A stretch of DNA of 64,000 nt from Pantoea conspicua (GTDB lineage Bacteria > Pseudomonadota > Gammaproteobacteria > Enterobacterales > Enterobacteriaceae): contig NZ_MLFN01000006.1 in assembly GCF_002095315.1 (NCBI RefSeq), positions 49,823 through 113,822 of the forward strand, in the 5' to 3' direction. Below, piece after piece: positions 1-8,563 of the stretch (the stretch's first letter is position 1; each line of letters opens with the position of its first letter). The position numbers and the translations under genes are program-made. The notes beneath the pieces were generated by a model, which had not been told where the DNA came from, ran no database searches, and saw only the letters and a program-made list of their open reading frames with translations.

Positions 1-454
1 AGGCAATGCCAAAATCATCAAGCTGATCGCCCGCGATGAAGCGCTGCACCTGACCGGCACCCAGCACATGCTGAACCTGCTGCGTAGCGGTGAAGACGAT
101 CCGGAGATGAAAGAGATTGCGGCAGAGTGCCGTGAAGAGTGCTTCGAGCTGTTTAAGAAAGCCGCACTGCAGGAAAAAGAGTGGGCAGAATATCTGTTCA
201 GCGGCGGTTCGATGATCGGCCTGAACAAAGATATTCTCTGCCAGTACATTGAGTACATCACCAATATCCGTATGCAGGCTGTTGGCCTTGATTTGCCGTT
301 CCAGACGCGCTCAAACCCAATCCCATGGATTAACTCCTGGCTGGTCTCTGACAACGTTCAGGTTGCGCCGCAGGAAGTGGAGGTCAGCTCCTATCTGGTC
401 GGTCAGATCGATTCAGAAGTGGGCGAGAACGACTTCGACGATTTCCAGCTCTAA
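1..454 (+). CDS. nrdB: Ribonucleoside-diphosphate reductase 1, beta subunit (C-terminal part)
   Basis: This is the C-terminal part (about 150 residues) of the class Ia ribonucleotide reductase small subunit; the gene begins left of the window. The subunit houses the diiron-tyrosyl radical cofactor used by NrdA to reduce ribonucleoside diphosphates. The reading frame is open from base 2 ([19 protein letters not shown]), matching the late helices of NrdB, where the EALH segment supplies iron ligands. It ends in the conserved flexible tail [20 protein letters not shown], which docks onto NrdA, and finishes DFQL. The stop at 452-454 lies two bases before yfaE, so the two genes are co-transcribed, as in E. 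coli. Confidence 0.97.
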   Translation, partial: GNAKIIKLIARDEALHLTGTQHMLNLLRSGEDDPEMKEIAAECREECFELFKKAALQEKEWAEYLFSGGSMIGLNKDILCQYIEYITNIRMQAVGLDLPFQTRSNPIPWINSWLVSDNVQVAPQEVEVSSYLVGQIDSEVGENDFDDFQL

Positions 455-456
455 TC

Positions 457-717
457 ATGAGCCGCGACGTTGTGATTCTGCGCAGTTCCGGCACCCGGCT
501 GGAATGCACAGACGAGCATACCAATCTGCTGACGCTGCTGGAAGCCAACAATCTCTGCGTGGAGTTTCAGTGCCGCGAAGGTTACTGCGGCTCCTGCCGG
601 ATGCGGCTACTGAAAGGCGAAGTGCATTACCCACAGCGGCCGCTGGCCTTTGTGCAGCAGGATGAGATCCTGCCCTGCTGCTGTAAAGCCAAAGGTGAGA
701 TTGAGCTTGAGTTATAA
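457..717 (+). CDS. yfaE: [2Fe-2S] ferredoxin-like diferric-tyrosyl radical cofactor maintenance protein
   Basis: An 86-residue plant-type ferredoxin. Cys39, Cys44 and Cys47 (CREGYCGSC) form the cluster loop, and the fourth ligand lies in the CCC stretch at 74-76. In E. coli YfaE supplies electrons to regenerate the diferric-tyrosyl radical cofactor of NrdB, and its position two bases after nrdB fits that job. The length matches E. coli YfaE (84 aa). The start ATG at 457 is the only sensible one. No terminator directly follows; the first strong one downstream is at 938-964, leaving a long structured 3' region. Confidence 0.95.
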   Translation: MSRDVVILRSSGTRLECTDEHTNLLTLLEANNLCVEFQCREGYCGSCRMRLLKGEVHYPQRPLAFVQQDEILPCCCKAKGEIELEL

Positions 718-766
718 CTGAGGTGGAATAAGTCTGGCTTGATTTGCTGTGAGATCGAGTCAGCTT

Positions 767-869
767 AGGGAACACGGTCAGATCGGAAAGACGCAAAAGC
801 GTCACCCCTGACAGCTCGGCCCGCGCCGTCCATGGCGCGGGACGCTTTTCTCTTCTGCCCGTGTTCCCT
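767..869. other. Structured 103-nt element with an 11-bp perfect closing stem
   Basis: AGGGAACACGG at 767-777 pairs perfectly with 859-869. Inside are hairpins GACGC/GCGTC (790-794 with 799-803, loop AAAA) and CCCGCGCC/GGCGCGGG (820-827 with 834-841), giving a three-way-junction-like fold on the plus strand. The segment AAAAGCGTC (795-803) is also perfectly complementary to GACGCTTTT (841-849). The first inner hairpin and this 9-bp helix are mutually exclusive, so two folds compete. It lies downstream of nrdB-yfaE and could be a 3'UTR structure, a processed small RNA or a palindromic miniature repeat. I do not recognise it as a known family. Confidence 0.4.
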
Positions 870-937
870 GCGCTTTGAGCTAATTTATTGCTGCGAGAAT
901 GACGCTGTATGGGGTTAATTCGCAGTCACATCCAGGA

Positions 938-964
938 CGGGCGCCTCAGGCGCCCGTTTTGTTT
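938..964 (+). terminator. Rho-independent terminator after nrdB-yfaE region
   Basis: The stem CGGGCGCC/GGCGCCCG (938-945 with 949-956, loop TCA) is followed by TTTTGTTTT on the plus strand. There is no T-run on the minus side, so it serves plus-strand transcription coming from nrdB-yfaE or from the structured element. Confidence 0.8.
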
Positions 965-973
965 TCACTGATA

Positions 974-2170
974 TCACTGCCTGACGGTTTCAACCACATC
1001 AATCCAGCCGTGACCGGTGCTGACTTCACTGCCGTGTAACCAGCGGCGCAGCATGTTCATCGCCATCATCGCCACCACCTTCTGCCGCGTCTCCAGGTTA
1101 TGGCGACCGGTGCTGAATTTTACGCGCTGACCAACACTGCCATCCGGCGTATGCAGCGCCACTGAAATCTCTTCCTGTTCCAGGCTGCCAATAGAAAGCG
1201 CCAGCGCTGCCTGCTGCTGTGCAGCAAGTTCGCGGGTGCGGGTCACCTGCTGCTCCAGCGTCTCCTGTTGGGGTGGAAAGATGTCAGCGCCACGCAGCGG
1301 CACGCCGGCAGCTGCCAGTTGCCAGTAGAGCAGCCCGGCGGTGTATTGCTCACTCACCGCCAGCTGCTCACCGCGCTGCTCCAGCTCACGTGCCAGCAGC
1401 GCCGGCAGCCCCTCCGTACCTTCAAAGATAGTGCATTCTGCCAGTTGCAGGCGCACCTGCTGCCATACCTGTTCCATCGCCACGCGCTGGCTGGCAGGGC
1501 CGGTGAGTTTGATCTCAATGATCGGCATTGAAGAGCGGTAACCCATTACCACCCCTTCCGGTAACGCCAGTGGCTCAAGCTCCGCGGCCAGATCGCTTTC
1601 GCCACGACCAAAAGTGGTCAGACGCAGACAGAGCGGCGGTTCAGGCGGGGAAAACTTCGCTTTCAGACGCGGAATGATCTGCTGCTCGACCATCACTTTG
1701 AATTCAGACGGCACGCCGGGGGTAAAAAACATCCAGCAGCGATTCAACTGCAGGGCAAAGCCGCAGGCGGTGCCGACCGGATTATCAATCAGTTCGGCAT
1801 TCGCCGGGATCTCCGCCTGTTTCCGATTACTGGCCGCCATTACTCGTCCGCGGCTGGCAAACCAGGCTTCCATCTGTTCCAGCCAGTCCGTTTGCAGCTC
1901 CAGCTCGACACCGCAGGCCTGCGCGGCGGCCAGCGCGCTGAGATCGTCACTGGTGGGTCCCAGCCCGCCATTGACGATCAGCACATCCGCCTCATGACTG
2001 CGCGCCTGGAGCGTGCTCACCAGCGAATCAAGGGCATCGCCCACCGTGGTGCGGCTGGTCATCGGTAATCCCTGCTGGAATAAAATATCGGCCAGCCAGG
2101 CCGCATTGGTATCGACGATTTGGCCATGCAGCACCTCATCCCCGGTTGAAAGCATCTCGACTCTGATCAC
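974..2170 (-). CDS. yfaY: CinA-like protein YfaY
   Basis: A 398-residue CinA-family protein, close to the 400 aa of E. coli YfaY. The N-terminal molybdopterin-binding-like (COG1058) domain is clear: STGDEVLHGQIVDTNAAWLAD at the start and NGGLGPTSDD around residue 70. The C-terminal part corresponds to the NMN deamidase (PncC) region but is divergent; the E. coli paralogue is reported to lack NMN deamidase activity, so the catalytic role is unknown. The start is GTG at 2168-2170 with AAGGAG seven bases upstream. It is convergent with yfaE and appears monocistronic. Confidence 0.9.
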   Translation of the reverse strand: MIRVEMLSTGDEVLHGQIVDTNAAWLADILFQQGLPMTSRTTVGDALDSLVSTLQARSHEADVLIVNGGLGPTSDDLSALAAAQACGVELELQTDWLEQMEAWFASRGRVMAASNRKQAEIPANAELIDNPVGTACGFALQLNRCWMFFTPGVPSEFKVMVEQQIIPRLKAKFSPPEPPLCLRLTTFGRGESDLAAELEPLALPEGVVMGYRSSMPIIEIKLTGPASQRVAMEQVWQQVRLQLAECTIFEGTEGLPALLARELEQRGEQLAVSEQYTAGLLYWQLAAAGVPLRGADIFPPQQETLEQQVTRTRELAAQQQAALALSIGSLEQEEISVALHTPDGSVGQRVKFSTGRHNLETRQKVVAMMAMNMLRRWLHGSEVSTGHGWIDVVETVRQ

Positions 2171-2371
2171 GTTGGTTCTCCTTATGCCGGTCGCTTTACT
2201 GTAGGAAGTCCGCGGCTAAAACACAATCAGCATCAATCCCCGCTGAACGCAGGCGGGACTGAACAGAAGGAGTCTGGCTGAGGGTGTGACCGCGGAGAAG
2301 TCGCGCGCCGGTGGCACGATGGGAGTTTCGCTGATAACGGCTTTCAGCGTGGCGCGGCAAAAACGGCAACG

Positions 2372-2398
2372 AAAACGGCGGGGATCGCCCGCCGTTTT
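2372..2398. terminator. Bidirectional terminator downstream of elaB
   Basis: A seven-pair GC stem (CGGCGGG, 2376-2382 with 2388-2394) is flanked by AAAA on the left and TTTTT on the right, so it works in either direction. On the minus strand it ends the elaB transcript (stop at 2435). The rest of the 264-nt yfaY-elaB gap holds nothing else I can identify. Confidence 0.75.
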
Positions 2399-2434
2399 TA
2401 TCATCACTGTGCTGTCAGGGTACCGTCTGGATGA

Positions 2435-2746
2435 TTAGCGACGCGCCAGCAGCAGGCCGAGCACCAGACCGGCAGTGGCGCCGATACCGATTCCCTGCCA
2501 CGGTTTCTCATGCACGTAATCATCGGCACGGTAGGCCGCTTGTTTAGCACGATAGTAATAGCTGTCGGACGCCTGGCTGACACGGGCTTTAACGTCATGC
2601 AGCGCCTGTTCCGCTTTGGTTTTAAGCTCGATATATTTTTGATCCGCCGGATCGCCTGAAGACTTCAGCACTTCTTCCAGCGTTTCGGTCAGCAGCGTAA
2701 TATCGTCATCGAGGTTGGTTTCGAATTGATCAGTCTGATTTACCAT
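2435..2746 (-). CDS. elaB: Tail-anchored inner-membrane ribosome-associated protein ElaB
   Basis: A DUF883 (ElaB/YqjD/YgaM) family protein of about 103 residues. The body is helical and charged, with ELKTKAEQALHDVKARVSQASDSYYYRAKQ in the middle. The highly conserved DDYVHEKPWQGIGIGA precedes a single C-terminal membrane segment ending LLLARR. Family members are stationary-phase proteins that sit in the inner membrane by this tail and bind ribosomes through the soluble part. Two ATGs are adjacent (2749 and 2746). The second is chosen because GGAGG lies five bases before it but only two before the first. Confidence 0.93.
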   Translation of the reverse strand: MVNQTDQFETNLDDDITLLTETLEEVLKSSGDPADQKYIELKTKAEQALHDVKARVSQASDSYYYRAKQAAYRADDYVHEKPWQGIGIGATAGLVLGLLLARR

Positions 2747-3082
2747 CATTTCCTCCGTGTGAATTGCAAAGCAGTCCCTTAACTATAGCCACAATCTGGC
2801 GCTCTGCCGTTTTACCGCCCCAGGAATCACCTGATATTTCATTTGCTAACGCCAGACAAATCGCCGGGATATCCGCTACGCTTTCGCAAAGAAGTGTAAG
2901 ACGCAGGGGCAAACACCGAATTTCGCTTCGCTTCTTTGATTAATCTGATAAATTTTCTTCGGAGTGAATTTTACCGTAACCGGACTGTCGTATCCTCCTG
3001 TTGCCTGTGATTATCGGGCCATGAAAGTGCATCCCGCACGACAGTCACGACAAACTCGAACAGCTAAGGAATGATCTCTGGC
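2747..3082. other. Divergent elaB/opgD intergenic region
   Basis: This 336-nt spacer lies between two divergently transcribed genes. It contains a sigma-S-like -10 element for elaB (listed separately), and for opgD only a Shine-Dalgarno sequence (AAGGA, 3066-3070). An AT-rich patch at 2936-2955 could hold an opgD promoter, but no convincing -35/-10 pair was found. No reading frame here looks coding. Confidence 0.5.
2779..2789 (-). promoter_or_regulatory. Sigma-S-type -10 element of elaB
   Basis: On the minus strand the bases read GCTATAGTTAA, one mismatch from the RpoS extended -10 consensus KCTAYACTTAA. It lies about 35 nt before the elaB start codon, giving a short leader. This fits the known stationary-phase, RpoS-dependent expression of elaB in E. 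coli. There is no good -35, which sigma-S tolerates. Confidence 0.5.
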
Positions 3083-4740
3083 ATGAATCGAAGAATGTTT
3101 ATGAAAGCGTCAATGGCCTTCTCCGCCGTCAGCGGCATGACCGGCCTGTCAACGCTGTTTGCGCAATCCGCCTGGGCAGAAGATGGCATTGCTGACGGAA
3201 CCGCAGTACGCTTCGATTTCGACGTATTGAAGAAGAATGCAGCCGCGCTGGCGAAACAACCCTGGAGTGGTGCGCCCGGCGCGCTGCCCCAAACGCTGGC
3301 CACGCTGACGCCGCAGGCCTATAACGAAATTCAGTATGACGCCAGCCATTCACTGTGGAACAACATTCCCGACCGTGAACTTGACGTCCAGTTCTTCCAC
3401 GTCGGCATGGGCTTCAAACGGCGTATCCGCATGTTCTCGGTTGATGGTGAAAGCCGCCAGGCGCGCGAAATTCACTTCCGACCTGAGCTGTTCAACTACA
3501 ACAATGCGCACGTTGATACGCAACAGCTGGAAGGAAAAACCGATCTCGGCTTCGCCGGTTTCCGGGCGTTTAAAAGCCGGAACTGGCGCGTCGCGACATC
3601 GTCTCCTTCCTGGGTGCCAGCTACTTCCGTGCCGTGGATGACACCTTCCAGTACGGTTTATCGGCGCGTGGCGTGGCCGTTAACACCTTCAGCAATGGCC
3701 AGGAAGAGTTCCCGGATTTCACCGCCTTCTGGTTTGAAACCCCGAAAGCGGAAGACACCACCTTCACCTGTTACGCCTTACTGGATGGTGCCAGCCTGAC
3801 CGGCGCCTACAAGTTCATCATCCACTGCGAAGAGAAACGCGTGGTGATGGAAGTGGAAAACCACCTGTTTGCCCGTAAAGAGATCCGCCAGATCGGCATC
3901 TCGCCGATGACCAGCATGTTCAGCTGTGGCACCAACGAACGCCGCATGTGCAACACCTACCATCCACAGATTCATGACTCCGATCGGCTGGCGATGTGGA
4001 CCGGAAAAGGCGAATGGATTGCCCGTCCGCTCAACAACCCACAGCGTCTGCAGTTTAATGCTTATGAAGACGAGAACCCGCGCGGTTTTGGTCTGTTGCA
4101 GCTTAATCACGACTTCAAAGATTATCAGGATGTGATTGGCTGGTATGACAAACGCCCAAGCCTGTGGGTGGAGCCGGTCGGTAAATGGGGTAAAGGCGCG
4201 ATCAATTTGATGGAGATCCCCACCACCGGAGAGACGCTGGATAACATCGTCTGCTTCTGGCAGCCGGCTGAGCCGGTGAAGGCAGGCAGCGAGCTGAACT
4301 TCTCCTACAAGCTCTACTGGAGTGGTCTGCCGCCGGTTCGCAGCGGTCTGGCGCGCGTCGATGCCACCCGTACCGGTATTGGCGGCTTCCCGGAAGGCTG
4401 GGCTCCGGGCGAGCACTTCCCGGAAACCTGGTGTCGCCGCTTTGCCATCGACTTTATTGGTGGCGATCTGCAGGCTGCCGCGCCGAAAGGGATTGAACCG
4501 GTGATCACCGTTTCTTCCGGCAGCGTGAAGCAGGTTGAGATCCTCTACGTGGATCCGCTGAAAGGCTACCGTATTCTGTTTGACTGGTATCCGAACAGTG
4601 ACTCCACCCAGCCGGTGGAGATGCGTCTGTTCCTGCGCAGCAAGGAGGAGACCCTTAGCGAAACCTGGCTTTATCAGTACTTCCCGCCGGCACCGGACCA
4701 GCGCAAATATGTTGATGACCGGCAGATGACGCCGGGCTAA
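3083..4740 (+). CDS. opgD: Glucans biosynthesis protein D, apparent single-base frameshift
   Basis: A periplasmic protein that shapes the backbone of osmoregulated periplasmic glucans (MdoG/OpgD family). The N-terminus is a Tat signal with NRRMFMK and a cleavage region ending AWA. The gene reads in one frame up to about 3576 (FAGFRAFKS) and continues as [17 protein letters not shown] in the next frame up. The junction is AAAAGCCGG where AAAAGCCCGG would restore the frame, a one-C loss at 3577-3578. Restored length is 552 aa against 551 in E. coli. Start 3083 is preferred over 3071 because AAGGA directly abuts the latter. As read, the protein is truncated; a sequencing error is likely. Confidence 0.85.
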
Positions 4741-4747
4741 GTCCGTA

Positions 4748-4775
4748 AGGCGAGGCACTGGCCTCGCCTTTTTTT
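4748..4775 (+). terminator. Terminator of opgD
   Basis: The stem AGGCGAGGC/GCCTCGCCT (4748-4756 with 4761-4769, loop ACTG) is followed by a run of seven T. It begins eight bases after the opgD stop and its T-run abuts the end of convergent elaA. Confidence 0.9.
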
Positions 4776-5238
4776 ATCCTGTCGTGGCGGCTTTCTGCAT
4801 ATCAATGTGCGGAATGCCATCTTCGGGGTAAGTCTCACCGATCGGTACAAAGCCGTGCTGGCTATAGAACGCCTGCAGATGCGCCTGCGCGGAGAGAAAC
4901 AGATCCCGTCCCGGCCAGTGCTGCTGGCAGCTCGCCAGCGCCTCAGTCATCAGGCGGTTGCCCAGCCGGGCGCCTCGCACGCTATCTGACACAATCACCC
5001 GGCCGATCTTTACCGGGCTGGACGTATCAACCGGGGCCAGCAGCCGCGCATAGGCGACCAGCTGGTTATTGTGCATCCCCAGCAGATGACGGTTGTCACC
5101 CTGCAAATCCTGCCCATCCACATCCAGATAGACGCACTGCTGTTCAACCACAAACACTGCACAGCGCAGTGCCAGCAGCGCATACAGCTCGGTGGTGGTC
5201 AGGTCACGATGATGTTTATCCCGCCAGATTATGTCCAT
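4774..5238 (-). CDS. elaA: GNAT-family acetyltransferase ElaA
   Basis: A 154-residue member of the GNAT superfamily, nearly the same length as E. coli ElaA (153 aa). Recognisable segments are LYALLALRCAVFVVEQQC near the N-terminus, the acetyl-CoA pyrophosphate-binding loop VRGARLGNRLM, and the conserved C-terminal AQAHLQAFYSQHGF and DGIPHIDM. The acceptor substrate is unknown in the family. It lies just beyond the 3' end of the nuo operon in the same orientation, separated by the nuo terminator, and is convergent with opgD. Confidence 0.92.
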   Translation of the reverse strand: MDIIWRDKHHRDLTTTELYALLALRCAVFVVEQQCVYLDVDGQDLQGDNRHLLGMHNNQLVAYARLLAPVDTSSPVKIGRVIVSDSVRGARLGNRLMTEALASCQQHWPGRDLFLSAQAHLQAFYSQHGFVPIGETYPEDGIPHIDMQKAATTG

Positions 5239-5322
5239 ACTTTCTCCTTGTCAGCTTGTTCACTTTAGCGGATCAGCCTGTGGCGAAACAGATCCCCGCC
5301 GCGCGGCAGGTAAATTACAGGC

Positions 5323-5350
5323 AAAAAAAATCAGGCCCGCAGGCCTGATT
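5323..5350 (-). terminator. Terminator of the nuo operon
   Basis: On the minus strand the nine-pair stem AATCAGGCC/GGCCTGATT (5329-5337 with 5342-5350) is followed by eight T. It starts 19 bases after the nuoN stop codon. Confidence 0.92.
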
Positions 5351-5368
5351 GTTCGGTAAGGGTCGAAC

Positions 5369-6826
5369 TTACATCAGCGGCTGGGCCATCTGCACCAGCG
5401 TAATCAGCGGCTGCGGGTAGACCCCTAACAGCAGCACCAGAATCGCTGAGATCAGCACCACCACGCCGCCAGCGGTAAAGGCCCAGTTAGCCGGCGTATC
5501 GCGGGTATGCAGTTCCGGCGGGCTGAGGTAGAGGCTCACCGTAACGCGCAGATAGTAGTAAAGACCAATCGCACTGCCCGCGACCACGGCACCGGTCAGC
5601 CACCACAGGTGTGCACTGACGCCCGAGGCGATAACGTAGAATTTACCGATAAAGCCGAGTGTCATCGGGATACCGGCCAGTGACAGCATCATCACCGTCA
5701 TCACGGCTGACAGGATCGGACGATGCCAGAACAGACCGCGATAGGAGTAAAGCGAATCGGCGTCCGGGCCACGGTACGGGCTGGACATCAGACTCACCAC
5801 GCCAAACGCGCCGAGGCTGCTGAACAGGTAACCGGCCAGATAAACCCCGGCTGTTTCCAGCGACAGCTGATGATCTTTCACTGCAATCAGCGCTACCAGC
5901 AGGTAACCGAGGTGAGCGATTGAAGAGTAACCCAGCAGACGCTTGATGTTGCTCTGTGAAATCGCCATCAGGTTACCGAACAGGATCGAGACGAATGCAA
6001 TCACGCCCAGCACGGTCCGCACCGCTTCACTATCTGTCACCGGTGCATACATGAACAGACGCATGATCACGCCGAAAATCGCAATTTTGCTGGCAGTCGC
6101 CAGGAAAGTAGAAACCGGCGCAGGCGCACCCTGATAAACATCGGGCGTCCAGAGATGGAACGGCACCAGCGACAGTTTAAAGCCGAGACCGATAATCATC
6201 ATGCCCAGGCCCACCAGCAGCAGCGGCTCCTGAATCATGCTGTCGGTCAGGCTCTTGCCAAGCGTCACAAAGCTGAGGTTACCGGAATCAGCGTAAATCA
6301 GCGCAATACCAAACAGCAGGAACGACGAAGCCGCCGCCGACAGGATGGTATATTTCAGTGCCGCTTCCAGTGAACGTTTCTGCCGGAAGGCGTAGCCGAT
6401 CAGACCAAACAGCGGCAGTGACAGCAGCTCAATGCCGATGAACAGCGCGGCCAGATGGTTAGCGCTGGCCAGCACGATGCCACCGAGTGCCGCAATCAGC
6501 ACCAGCAGATAGAACTCATCTTTGTTGTCGGGGAAATCCGTCAGCCATGGATAAGCAAAGGTACAGGTTGCCAGACTCGCCAGTACAACCAGCGCGGTAT
6601 AAAAGATGGAATAGCCATCAACCCGCAGCAGCGGTGTGACATCCATCGCCCCGACCTGGCCGACAAAGTAGAGTGACAGCAGCGCCAGGTTCAGGCCCAC
6701 CACCGTTAGCGTGGCGTTAACGAAGTGGTTGCGTCGCCAGGCAATGGACAGCATCACAACCACCACCGTCAATCCGACGATTAACAGCGGCAGCAACGCG
6801 ATCAATTGTTGAGGAGTTATTGTCAT
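5369..6826 (-). CDS. nuoN: NADH-quinone oxidoreductase subunit N
   Basis: An antiporter-like proton-pumping subunit of the complex I membrane arm, 485 residues, identical in length to E. coli NuoN. It is hydrophobic throughout, with about 14 membrane segments. The Mrp-type core is visible: the conserved Glu in [16 protein letters not shown], the Lys-containing [21 protein letters not shown] region and the internal Lys of [17 protein letters not shown]. It is the last gene of the 13-gene operon, six bases after nuoM. Confidence 0.98.
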   Translation of the reverse strand: MTITPQQLIALLPLLIVGLTVVVVMLSIAWRRNHFVNATLTVVGLNLALLSLYFVGQVGAMDVTPLLRVDGYSIFYTALVVLASLATCTFAYPWLTDFPDNKDEFYLLVLIAALGGIVLASANHLAALFIGIELLSLPLFGLIGYAFRQKRSLEAALKYTILSAAASSFLLFGIALIYADSGNLSFVTLGKSLTDSMIQEPLLLVGLGMMIIGLGFKLSLVPFHLWTPDVYQGAPAPVSTFLATASKIAIFGVIMRLFMYAPVTDSEAVRTVLGVIAFVSILFGNLMAISQSNIKRLLGYSSIAHLGYLLVALIAVKDHQLSLETAGVYLAGYLFSSLGAFGVVSLMSSPYRGPDADSLYSYRGLFWHRPILSAVMTVMMLSLAGIPMTLGFIGKFYVIASGVSAHLWWLTGAVVAGSAIGLYYYLRVTVSLYLSPPELHTRDTPANWAFTAGGVVVLISAILVLLLGVYPQPLITLVQMAQPLM

Positions 6827-6832
6827 GGCGAA

Positions 6833-8353
6833 TTACGGCCTTGTAGTTGAAATTGAAGCGGTAAACCACTGCTGAATATTGCTCATGGCAGCGTGCGAAG
6901 TATCCAGAATCGGCTGTGGATAGACGCCCAGCAGCACCAGCAGCACCACCAGTACCCCGATAGTCAGAAACTCACGCGGCGACATGCCCGGCAGCGGATC
7001 TTTAGATTTCGCTTCGCCGTAGTAAGCGCGCTGCATCATCACCAGCGAGTAGACCGAGGCGAACACCAGACCAAAGGTCGCGATGACGATAATCACCGGC
7101 ACCACCTGGAAGCTGCCGGTCAGAATCATAAATTCGCCGACGAAGTTACCGGTGCCCGGCATCCCGAGGTTAGCCACAGCAAAGAACAGCGACAGGCCTG
7201 GTATCCATTTAATCCGGGACCACAAACCGCCCATCTGACGCATGTCACGGGTATGCAGACGCTCATACAGCTGACCACACAGGATGAAGAGTGCGGCGGC
7301 TGACAGGCCGTGCGCGATCATCTGTATCACCGCACCCTGGAACGCCAGCTGGCTGCCGGTGTAGATCGCAATCAGTACAAAGCCCATGTGGGAGATCGAG
7401 GTGTAAGCGATCAGACGTTTAATATCGGTCTGAGAGAACGCCATCCAGGCACCGTAGAAAATACCGATGATGCCTAACCACATGGCAATCGGCGCAAACT
7501 CGGCAGAGGCGTTCGGGAACAGCGGCAGGCTGAAGCGCAGTAAACCGTAAGCCGCGGTCTTCAGCAGAATACCAGCCAGATCCACCGAACCGGCGGTTGG
7601 CGCCTGGCTGTGCGCATCCGGCAGCCAGCCATGCAGCGGTACCACCGGCATTTTTACCGCGAAAGCGATAAAGAAGCCCAGCATCAGCAGATACTCGACA
7701 CCGCTCGACATCGGCGTTTTCAGCAGCTGTTCGTAGTTAAAGGTCCAGACGCCGGTGGCGTTGTAGTGGACGAAAACCAGTCCCAGAATCGCAATCAGCA
7801 TCACCAGACCTGACGCCTGGGTATAGATGAAGAATTTGGTGGCGGCAGTAATACGGGTTTTACCGTCAGAGGCTTTATGACCCCAGAGCGCGATGAGGAA
7901 GTACATCGGCACCAGCATCATTTCCCAGAAGAAGAAGAACAGGAACATATCGATGGCAAGGAACACCCCGATCACGCCACCCAGAATCCACATCAGATTC
8001 AGGTGGAAAAAGCCCTGATACTTTGAAATCTCATTCCAGGAGCAGAGCACCGCCATCAGGCCGAGCAGGCCGGTCAGCACTACCATCAGCAGCGACAGAC
8101 CGTCGATGGCGACATGGAAACTGATGCCGAAGCGTGGAATCCAGGGTACGGAGAAACTTGACTGCCACTGCGGAATGCCCGCTGCCTGCGTCAGTGAATA
8201 GCCTCCCTGCAACCAGAGTTGCAGCGAAAGCGCCAACGTCAGCCCCATGGTAATCAGCGCGATCCAGCGTGGCACCTTCGCGCCAAGGCGCTCGGTCAGC
8301 CAGCAAATCAGACCACCGACGAAGGGTATGATAATTAGCCAAGGTAATAACAC
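6833..8353 (-). CDS. nuoM: NADH-quinone oxidoreductase subunit M
   Basis: An antiporter-like proton-pumping subunit of complex I, 506 residues (E. coli 509). Key parts are the charged Glu of FFFWEMMLVPMYFLI, the KMPVVPLHGWLPDAHSQAPT segment with its conserved Lys, and TDIKRLIAYTSISHMGF. It has around 14 predicted membrane helices. The ORF begins with ATG at 8353 in MLLPWLIIIPFVGG. Upstream lies an unusually long 210-nt gap to nuoL that holds an ERIC-like palindrome. Confidence 0.98.
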   Translation of the reverse strand: MLLPWLIIIPFVGGLICWLTERLGAKVPRWIALITMGLTLALSLQLWLQGGYSLTQAAGIPQWQSSFSVPWIPRFGISFHVAIDGLSLLMVVLTGLLGLMAVLCSWNEISKYQGFFHLNLMWILGGVIGVFLAIDMFLFFFFWEMMLVPMYFLIALWGHKASDGKTRITAATKFFIYTQASGLVMLIAILGLVFVHYNATGVWTFNYEQLLKTPMSSGVEYLLMLGFFIAFAVKMPVVPLHGWLPDAHSQAPTAGSVDLAGILLKTAAYGLLRFSLPLFPNASAEFAPIAMWLGIIGIFYGAWMAFSQTDIKRLIAYTSISHMGFVLIAIYTGSQLAFQGAVIQMIAHGLSAAALFILCGQLYERLHTRDMRQMGGLWSRIKWIPGLSLFFAVANLGMPGTGNFVGEFMILTGSFQVVPVIIVIATFGLVFASVYSLVMMQRAYYGEAKSKDPLPGMSPREFLTIGVLVVLLVLLGVYPQPILDTSHAAMSNIQQWFTASISTTRP

Positions 8354-8399
8354 GGCACACTTCCCTTTTTTTTGTCTATGTTCGGGCTATCTTACTCGC

Positions 8400-8480
8400 C
8401 AGTTTCATCCCCGGCAGTGCTCGCAATCCTCACATACTTTAGTATGCTCCGGTTGCTGTGCGCTGGCGGTGATGAAACTG
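8400..8480. repeat. ERIC-like intergenic palindrome between nuoL and nuoM
   Basis: This imperfect inverted repeat of about 81 nt has identical 10-nt ends (CAGTTTCATC at 8400-8409, complement at 8471-8480). The centre is the palindrome CATACTTTAGTATG flanked by CTCA and CTCC. Read on the minus strand, the core GGAGCATACTAAAGTATGTG is laid out like the ERIC core GGAGCTTACATAAGTAAGTG, and a GCGAGC follows as in ERIC. It is transcribed inside the nuo mRNA and would fold into a long hairpin. Confidence 0.55.
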
Positions 8481-8563
8481 ACGTCGACGATAACGCCCTT
8501 ACCTGAGACAACTTTTGACATTCTCAATGGGCAAGTTAAACAACCTGCCCCGCTCATCAATCT

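Noticed and set aside
767..869. The structured element as a cyclic-di-GMP (GEMM) riboswitch or a 4.5S RNA
   Set aside because: GGAAAGACGC and nearby bases recall these families, but the order of stems and conserved bases does not fit, and no gene lies downstream in the right orientation.
2730..2912. 60-codon minus-strand frame upstream of elaB
   Set aside because: Overlaps the elaB start region and its promoter; no similarity.
3778..4758. 326-codon open frame on the minus strand
   Set aside because: Antisense shadow of opgD, which is clearly recognisable on the plus strand.
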